Origin: Eleusine coracana subsp. coracana
Taxonomy: Eukaryota > Streptophyta > Magnoliopsida > Poales > Poaceae
Length of the DNA stretch: 64,000 nt
Assembly (NCBI GenBank): GCA_032690845.1
Contig: CM064430.1
Span: 52,983,882 to 53,047,881, forward strand
Direction of reading: 5' to 3'
Position numbers and translations under genes: made by a program. Of this stretch, positions 57,401 to 64,000 are shown in pieces. How positions within the stretch are numbered: position 1 is the first letter of the stretch; each line of letters opens with the position of its first letter. The notes below the pieces were generated by a model that saw nothing but the letters and a program-made list of their open reading frames with translations, ran no database searches and had not been told where the DNA came from.

Positions 57401-60244
57401 GTCATAATATTTCTGGAATTGCTCCTACAAAAAAGTCATAAAATTTGTCACAACGCTGTCATAAGCTTGAAAGCATCAGCTATTTGTAGTATAAAACAAT
57501 ATAGCTATTAGATCTCAAGTGAATAGTTACCTGTGATGAATCTGCTACTGATGCTAAAGCTGTCAATGCCCCCTCTTGCACCATTTGCTTGCCATTCTAG
57601 AATGTAAATGAGATATCAAGATGTTTGCTACCATATTAAAGAAACATGCCCGAAGCAAGCTGAATATAATCCATGCAAACAAATGCACACCTGAAGAAGA
57701 ACAAGTAGTTTGCCAACTATTCCATCCAGGTATGGTGTCAAAATCTCAGGTGTACAGTTCTCACTGAAATTCAAGATAGCCGATGCCGCATGTGCCTGCC
57801 AATAATAGCGACATAAGGAAGCCATTATAACATGAAATTCCTAGAGTATAAAAAAAGGTGCATAAACCTACTGATTCAAACTACAAGCACAAAGAATTGT
57901 GTATACATAGTGTCTCAATGCACACAACAGTTGAACAATGTTCATCAGCAGTCTATTTTCTGAAAATCAAATGTACGCAAAACTTATCTGCTACAGAATA
58001 TTATTACAGTGGCAAGTTGATGACATGGTGACTTGGTGAGCCAAGTAGCCTGCTCAGAAATTTAGTTGCTCTCCTATTTCTATTTTGAAAAAACAAACTG
58101 TGTGATCTTCATTCAAAACAGGTATGTTTGTTACATTTAATCTGCCAAATCCCAGATCTGTAATAATCACACTAAATCTCCTAGCTCCATGCATAGTTAT
58201 CTACTGATGCAACCTCAATTCTAAAATAAATAGTAGCATGAGATTTACAGAAGAGAGTGAGATGATATGACGAGCTTACTTGAACCCGTGGATTTTGGAA
58301 ATCATCCATAGCATTTGCCAATGCTGGCAGAACCTTCTGATGGTAATGAACTTGCAAGTCCGGGCCCAAGTCCGTAGACAGCTGACCAATGGCATTGATT
58401 GCAGCCCAGCGCACACGAGCATGAGGATGCTGAAATCCATTCAATATCATCAAAACAACTTGCTCCAGATTTTTAAGCATAACCTGTCAGCAAAAACAGA
58501 AACCAAAATGATATTCCAGTTTTAGATAATTCCACCATATCAAATGAAAAAAACAGATAGAACTGCATGGTTTAATGGTAGGAAACAACACTTGTGGATG
58601 TGGCAACCAAGTAGGAGTGTTCATTCAGCTATGTTAAACCAACAGTGAAACCAGCAGTGCCGGAAAGATATTGAAAGTATATCCTACAGGTTTAATTGTT
58701 CATCTGCAAGTGTCAAAAGCTTTGCTGGTTTTGTTCCCAGTTTATTTAAACCAGTAATGAACAGCTCTACACCCAAGTATTGTTCATCGATTGAGGCATT
58801 TAACCAAGTACATTGATTTATTATCTCATTCATCTTTCCTATTTCCTGATTTCAACAAGTTAGTAGGGGCGATATTTTCTTTTACCGGTTCAATACAAAA
58901 ACATCAAATATGCTTCAAGCAGATCAACAAATTGTTGCATTGTTAACATAATTATCAAGCTATTATCAGACATACCTTTGCGCATCCTTCTGCAATCTGC
59001 GCAAGTGTGATGAGTGCCGCATGGTGCTTCTGCCACTCAGGAGCAGAAAGGTATTGTGGAAGCAGCTCAGATGCAATGGGCACAATCGCGTTTCCACCAA
59101 TGGCAATGGCAAGCCGGTCGAGGCACTCCTGAGCCACTCCATAGTTGTTCCCTTCACCTGCATCCTCATCTTCAGTTTCTGCAGAGTGCCAAGCAGGGTC
59201 ATCCTCAACATCAAGAAGCATCTGCATGAGCACCGCAAACAGCCTGCCAACAAACTGAGGAAGCCGTCGCATCATTCCAGGTGCGCGCTCCCGTGCCTCA
59301 GCGAGAGTAATCACAAACTCCACTGCCAGGTGCCTGGTCCCATCTTCCAGCTGTGCAGCCTCAGCTACTTGCAGCATTGCCCCTACCACATCAGCAATCT
59401 GTCGCCGCAGGAACCTTGGTTCTGCGCCAGCCAGCTCAACAAGGAGCTCCAGAGCCTCCTGTGCAGAGGCCTCCTGGCCGGAATTGAGGCAATCCGTGAG
59501 CGCCCTCATCATCGCGGGCAGCAGGTCCTGCATCTTATCACGGTCTGAGTTGGTGGGCAAGCACTGGACAAGGTTGACCGCGGCACCCAGGGCTGCAATC
59601 CGCACATCAGGGGACGTCGGGTGCGCCAGGGCGGAGGCGAGCAGGTTGTGGATTGTCATGAGATGGTCCAGGAGCGATTCCGCGATGTAATCAGCCAGCC
59701 TGGCGAAGATGAGCAAGGCCGACTCCTGCAGGTTGGGGGTCTCGGGGCCCGAGGCGGCGCGGAAGAGGAACGGGAGCAGGTCCGGCCAGGTGTTCTCCGG
59801 GAGCAGCGTGGCGGCGAGCTCGGAGATGGCGTCGCAGACCTTCTTCGCGATGGGCTTGGGCGGGTCGGACTGCAGCGCGGAGATGAGGTGCGCCTTGAGC
59901 GCGCTCTGGCCGGCGGGGGAGAGCTGCGGCCAGAGCGGCGCGGGCGGGGCCGCCGCGCCGCTATTGGAGGAGGAGTCGGAGGAGGGCGGCGGGGAGAGGA
60001 CCTTCCGGAGGAGCACCCCCGCCATGGCGCGGAGCTCGGCCGGCGTGGCGGGCCCTGCCAGCGACGATGCGAGCCGCAGCGCGAGGGGCTCCGGGTGCGA
60101 GGCCCGGAGGCGGTGGAAGGCTGCCTCGGCGGCGGCGCGCTCGTTGTTGGAGGACGACATGAGCGTCGAGAGCAGCGCGTCGAACGCCGCCGGGTCGCCC
60201 CCCAGCAGCGCGACGGCCGCGGCCTGGTCGTCGGCGGTCGCCAT
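51441..60244 (-). CDS. KETCH1: Importin-5 type karyopherin beta (KETCH1/IPO5-like), 19 exons, 1128 aa
   Basis: Minus strand. Exons: 60244-58976, 58483-58280, 57795-57691, 57596-57531, 57424-57260, 56986-56912, 56839-56688, 56383-56248, 56161-56092, 56017-55890, 55800-55744, 54571-54386, 53864-53772, 53268-53116, 52994-52928, 52835-52699, 52079-51988, 51913-51847, 51605-51441. All junctions are GT-AG and all phases join (3387 nt). The protein carries cargo such as ribosomal proteins through the nuclear pore under Ran-GTP control; Arabidopsis KETCH1 imports HYL1. It is built of HEAT repeats (e.g. [53 protein letters not shown]). An acidic loop [11 protein letters not shown] and a second acidic stretch ([14 protein letters not shown]) match the human IPO5 layout, and ~1100 aa is the usual length. 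The GC-rich first exon holds 423 codons. No lesion found. Confidence 0.95.
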
Positions 60245-60376
60245 CGGATCGGAGGGCGGCGGCTAGGGTTTGGAAGGGGGGCGTGGAGCCCGGTGGCGAC
60301 TGGCGGCGGCGGGAAGAGGAGGGAGGGAGGATGGTGGACAGGGAGGAGAGAGAGAGAGACTCGGGGTGAGTTTAAT

Positions 60377-60383
60377 ATTATAT
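60377..60383 (-). promoter_or_regulatory. Possible TATA box of the importin gene
   Basis: On minus ATATAAT in CCCATATAATATTAAAC, 133 bp upstream of the ATG, followed by a (CT)n-rich leader. Confidence 0.4.
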
Positions 60384-60389
60384 GGGTAG

Positions 60390-61200
60390 GGTTTGGGGAG
60401 AGATGCGGCGGGGGCTGTGGTGTGGCCGTGGCGTGGCGAGGCAACCTGATGCGGCCGGATTGGGGCGCCGCCGCGACAAGGAGAGCAGGAGCTCGCTCGC
60501 GCGCGCGCTCGGTGGACTGAACTCGGTGGTGGATTTGGTATGTTTTGGTCTAGCTCGACTCGAGTTGGTCGCGGTCGGGGTTGGGTTGGTTCGAGTTGGA
60601 TGGATGGGGTTCCGTTCGTTCCGACCGGCTCGGGCTCGCCGGTTTCGCGGGATTCCCTTGTCCCTGTCCCGCTTCCAATTATTCCCCGCACCAATTCGGC
60701 AATTCCTGCGCTGCGCCGCCGGGCCACAGCCACTCTCCGCATCTCCACGGCCCGGCTCGCGTCCCGACGGCTTGCTTCTTCGATGCTTCGTGCCGTGCCT
60801 TTCGTTGAGCGCAGCAGCGCGAGGGGTTTTGGGTTTTACAGCTGTGGCGTGAGCTGGGTGGCTGGGTGGAGCGATACGGACGGATGGATGGACAGGGGAT
60901 GGTGGCGATGACATCGAAGGAGTGGACATGATTGGGGCATTCATGATGGGTACAGGCAGGCGTCCGGTTGCCATCACACCCGCGTCATAATTGGCTTGCA
61001 CGGCGGAAGGGAACAGCGGCGACCGAACAGGGCCCGTCCTAGGTGCAGGGGGGAATCTCACGAACTTCTTTCAGCAAAGTACAGTACATTGCCCTTGGCT
61101 ACACCTATACCAATAGTGGAATACACACACGGTGACCGTTTGCGGTACATTAGTGTGTTCATGTTGAACCTTGTCTCGATGTGAGAAGTGCATCTTCTTT
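60390..61200. other. GC-rich importin upstream region, no gene
   Basis: Open frames on both strands here have no family resemblance and reflect GC content. Confidence 0.45.
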
Positions 61201-61207
61201 TGTACTA

Positions 61208-61305
61208 CTCCGTTCCAATTTTGATATCGTTCCCGATAGAAAGTTTGTGCTGACCGCAAACCAATTCGTCCTGTTGAAACGACACCAAAAGTAAAACAGA
61301 GGGAG
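61208..61305. mobile_element. Short Stowaway-like MITE (98 bp)
   Basis: Starts CTCCGTTCCAATTTTGATATCG and ends, reverse complemented, CTCCCTCTGTTTTACTTTTGG, with TA on both sides (61206-61207, 61306-61307). Confidence 0.65.
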
Positions 61306-61309
61306 TAAT

Positions 61310-63140
61310 TTTTTTGGCGCTTATAAAAAACTAAAAACTGTCATGTCTCTTATCGTCATTTTTTATGAATCTTGGAGTAACAGTCGATTGTTGTTGTAAC
61401 ATAAATGTTGATGCAAAATAGCATAGTGACAAATCTTACAGTTGTTATGATCTTTTGGCATGACTGTTGACCTCTTCATTGTGTTCTTTCTGTCTTGGAT
61501 TTATATGTCCTTCATGAGACAAGACAACCTAGGATATTTATTTTAGAGTTTTTCTTTTTATTAGGACAGTTTTATTTTTAAGTATATTTGTGTATTGTGT
61601 TTGTAGTGCATGCATCTCTAATGTAAAAAGTATAGCGAAATATGATGTATTGTGTTTACGGCTCTTTGCACTCCCAAATGAAAGCCATCACAACACTATG
61701 ATCACACCGGGAGGATCCGTTTTGCATTGCAAACAATTTCAATAACTTTTTGTTTCACATCTTTTTAAAAGCCCTATTATTGTAATTGAATGTTGGTGCA
61801 AATAGTATCATGACAAGTTTAGAGGCCTTGAAAGCCTTTTGAACGGCCATTGGCTTCTTCTGTGTGTTCCTTTTGTTCTTGAATTACATGTCTCTCAGGA
61901 GCTCAAACATGTTTCAAATTTAAAGCCTCATGGTACTTTAACTGCAAACTACTTTCTTACTAGGAAATTCAATTGTTATCAAATTTTAAAGCTCTTGCAA
62001 ACATTTAGGTATGTAGGCTTAATTAGTGAGAAAAATATATGTTGAATTCAATTTATTTTTTAGGTAAATAATACGCTTTTCAGCTGTACCATATCATTAT
62101 TATTTCTTCAGTGCTTCTATTCTAGATTAATAATCATGTCTAACCATATTGTCACCTGAACGATCGAAACTGAACATCAAAACTCTAAAATCTAAATAAG
62201 TTGAGCACTACTAAAAATAGACGAACCAAAATATTCTAAAAAGTCTTTTCAAAAAAAATGAAAAAAATGTTTCCATTTCCCTGCTGCTCTAAAATGACAA
62301 CTTTTTCAGCTAGGTTGAGATCGAACTGTGTTTAGATCGGGCTCTATGGCCAACAAAAGTGTTTTCATTTGCTGATAAGGACCACACGATGAAAACCTCC
62401 ATACACACTGTACACGGAACTCTTAAAAAAAAAAACAGTGTCGAAATAGCGACCTGGTAGAGTATGCGAGTATGCGACCGACGGCGGGCAAATATGGATA
62501 GTTCTGCCTGCAACTCAGGTCGACCTTCCTTGGATCCCTCTTGTCCACTAACAGATGTCCTACGCTCAAGTCTGAACAGCATCTGGTGTGACACCAAGGA
62601 AAGCTCCGCTCTTCAAATTCAGCAACCAGCAGCCAATCCGGAGATAATGCATGCTTTTCTCCTCACAAGGAAAAGCAGCTATAACTGACGCGGACATTTC
62701 TTCTCGGAGGAATAATTGACACAAACAAAAATATCGTCAGTCCTTGGAAGACAGCCAATTCAGACGTTACATCAACGCTCCAGTTCTTTAATCACATCGA
62801 GCCCCAGTACAAGAAGGCGGATTAGAAGCAAGCAATGGAATCGCTGAATGGGCGGGCCCAACATAAAGCCGGAATTCAAGGTAGAGAAAACTTCCACTTA
62901 ATAAGATAACATGGCGTCCACTTGATCATCACTTTAATTAAAAAAACAAAAGAACAAACAAATAGCGGTCTCTTGCGGGCAATGACAAGAGAACGAAACA
63001 ACATGTTATAATAGCACTCACACCTGTTCGTTCAGCTCAACTTAATCAACACATAAGATACGATATCAGACTGTACTGTATATGGTAAATAAACAATGGC
63101 TTAATAATGATGATAAAATGTTTAAGAATGCGCGCACGGC
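61310..63140. other. Intergenic region and 3' flank of the hexosaminidase gene
   Basis: AT-rich. 'TTGTAA(C/T)..AATGTTG(A/G)TGCAAA(A/)TAG(C/T)AT' occurs near 61395 and 61775, hinting at an old duplication. No gene seen. Confidence 0.4.
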
Positions 63141-63150
63141 ACGACTTGTG

Positions 63151-64000
63151 TTACTGGACGGCGTTGCACATTCCGGGACGCGTGCGGCACCAGAGCGGCT
63201 GGATAGGCTCGGCGCGTACGCCTCTCCCCACCATTCGGTGTCGCCAGTCGAAGAGCCGGTCCGTGGCCTCCGCGTACCGCTTCTTCCCCGCCGCGTCACG
63301 GTTCCCCGACCACAGCGCCTCCGCCATCGCCGACGCGCGCGGCCACACCCGGCCGTCCAGCACGCCCGCGTCCACCTGCTCCGTCCACATCGCCACCTCG
63401 CCGCCGACCACCAACCTCGCCTCCTCCGCCGTGAGCCCGTACGCGACGTCGTAGTCGTACACGCGCTGCCACGTCTTGTACGGCCCGCACCAGGACCCGC
63501 CCTTGGCGTCGAAGTCGCTATTGGGGTCGTCGTACTCGCTGTCGTTGCCCAGGAAGTCGCCGTGGCCGCAGTCGAGGTAGTAGAACGACGCCGAGGAGAC
63601 GATGGCGCGGTACCCGGCCTGCACGATGAGCTTGGTGTTGTTGGCGCCGTTGTTCCACGTCTGGAGGATGGTCGTCGCCGGCGGGATCGCCGACGCGCTC
63701 ACGTTCACCGCCGCGTCCAGGAGCACGTCCTCCCAGTACACGGCCGTGCGGTTCTTGGAGGTTACCATCGGGTGCGTCGCACGGACGTAGCGTTCCAGGA
63801 GCTGGCTCAGCGTGCCGCCGTTGGCGAGGTTGGCCTTGATGGTGGGGTCCGTCTCCCAGCAGCCCGGGGCCACCTCGTCCGCGCCCGCGTGGTAGAGGGT
63901 GTCCGGGAAGAGGGTGGTCAGGTCGTTGATGACGTTGGAGATGATCTTGTAGGTCTTGGGTGAGAGCGGGTTCAGCTGCCCGGCGCCTGGCTCGGCGGCG
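63151..64000 (-). CDS. HEXO2: Beta-hexosaminidase, GH20, HEXO2-like, 3' part (runs off the window)
   Basis: The minus-strand frame is open from the window edge to TAG at 63153-63151 (282 codons plus a partial one), without an intron. It begins in the GH20 catalytic barrel and contains the catalytic Asp-Glu pair in [14 protein letters not shown]. The HAGADE form, rather than HxGGDE, is the plant HEXO2 version. Downstream motifs: [74 protein letters not shown], and the C-terminal [13 protein letters not shown]. The enzyme removes terminal N-acetylglucosamine from N-glycans, probably in the apoplast or at the plasma membrane. NRTA and NVSA are possible N-glycosylation sites. Cys residues (GCW, DCG, WCG, WC..GMC) fit the family's disulfides. 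The start and signal peptide lie beyond the window. Confidence 0.95.
   Translation of the reverse strand, partial: AAEPGAGQLNPLSPKTYKIISNVINDLTTLFPDTLYHAGADEVAPGCWETDPTIKANLANGGTLSQLLERYVRATHPMVTSKNRTAVYWEDVLLDAAVNVSASAIPPATTILQTWNNGANNTKLIVQAGYRAIVSSASFYYLDCGHGDFLGNDSEYDDPNSDFDAKGGSWCGPYKTWQRVYDYDVAYGLTAEEARLVVGGEVAMWTEQVDAGVLDGRVWPRASAMAEALWSGNRDAAGKKRYAEATDRLFDWRHRMVGRGVRAEPIQPLWCRTRPGMCNAVQ

Noticed and set aside
59621..60520. 299-codon plus-strand frame opposite importin exon 1
   Set aside because: Antisense shadow of a GC-rich coding exon; Arg/Gly-rich with no family resemblance.
63082..63963. 293-codon plus-strand frame opposite the hexosaminidase
   Set aside because: Antisense shadow; the minus strand carries unmistakable GH20 motifs.

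Overview
The window is nuclear DNA from a flowering plant, almost certainly a grass. Genes have spliced exons with GT-AG introns, 5' ends of genes are very GC-rich, and the gaps are packed with short non-autonomous transposons of grass type. The diSUMO-like (DSUL) genes point to grasses, and the TTTGCCGAGTG-type CACTA debris is typical of panicoid grasses. I cannot name the species from sequence alone.

Layout. (A) 1-33 kb is an accessory region. It holds seven loci related to SUMO (small ubiquitin-like modifier). These are single-domain SUMO-like loci at 1930-2263 (frameshifted), 18227-18583 (intact) and 23686-24042 (intact), and two-domain DSUL loci at 3683-3815 (relic), 21290-21810 (broken), 28083-28682 (intact) and 32341-32823 (intact). 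The order single-domain then two-domain recurs three times. The spacer after the first single-domain locus (2377-2640) is homologous to the spacer before the DSUL gene (27685-27930), so the pair seems to have been copied as a block. Between them lie a subtilase pseudogene (9967-12215), a cystatin pseudogene (16549-16898), a six-copy ~400-bp tandem array (6370-9740) and many mobile elements. These include MULE-like foldbacks with 9-bp target duplications, Tourist, Stowaway and hAT elements, a copia element carrying two nested insertions, and truncated LINEs.

(B) 36.7-39.6 kb is an intact five-exon alpha-tubulin gene (450 aa). (C) 40.6-46.9 kb is a transposon block: a long-TIR foldback, an hAT-like element and a decayed LINE with a ~590-bp insertion. 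(D) 47.5-48.4 kb (minus) is an intronless AP2/ERF transcription factor. (E) 51.4-60.2 kb (minus) is a complete 19-exon importin-5 type karyopherin (1128 aa by my splicing). (F) 63.15 kb to the window end (minus) is the 3' part of a HEXO2-like GH20 beta-hexosaminidase.

Regions B-F look like conserved single-copy housekeeping or regulatory genes with no shared pathway. The SUMO-like cluster is the unusual part. Only one member (18227-18583) keeps a C-terminal di-glycine followed by a cleavable-looking tail. The other intact members end without GG and so may act as non-conjugated ubiquitin-fold modules.
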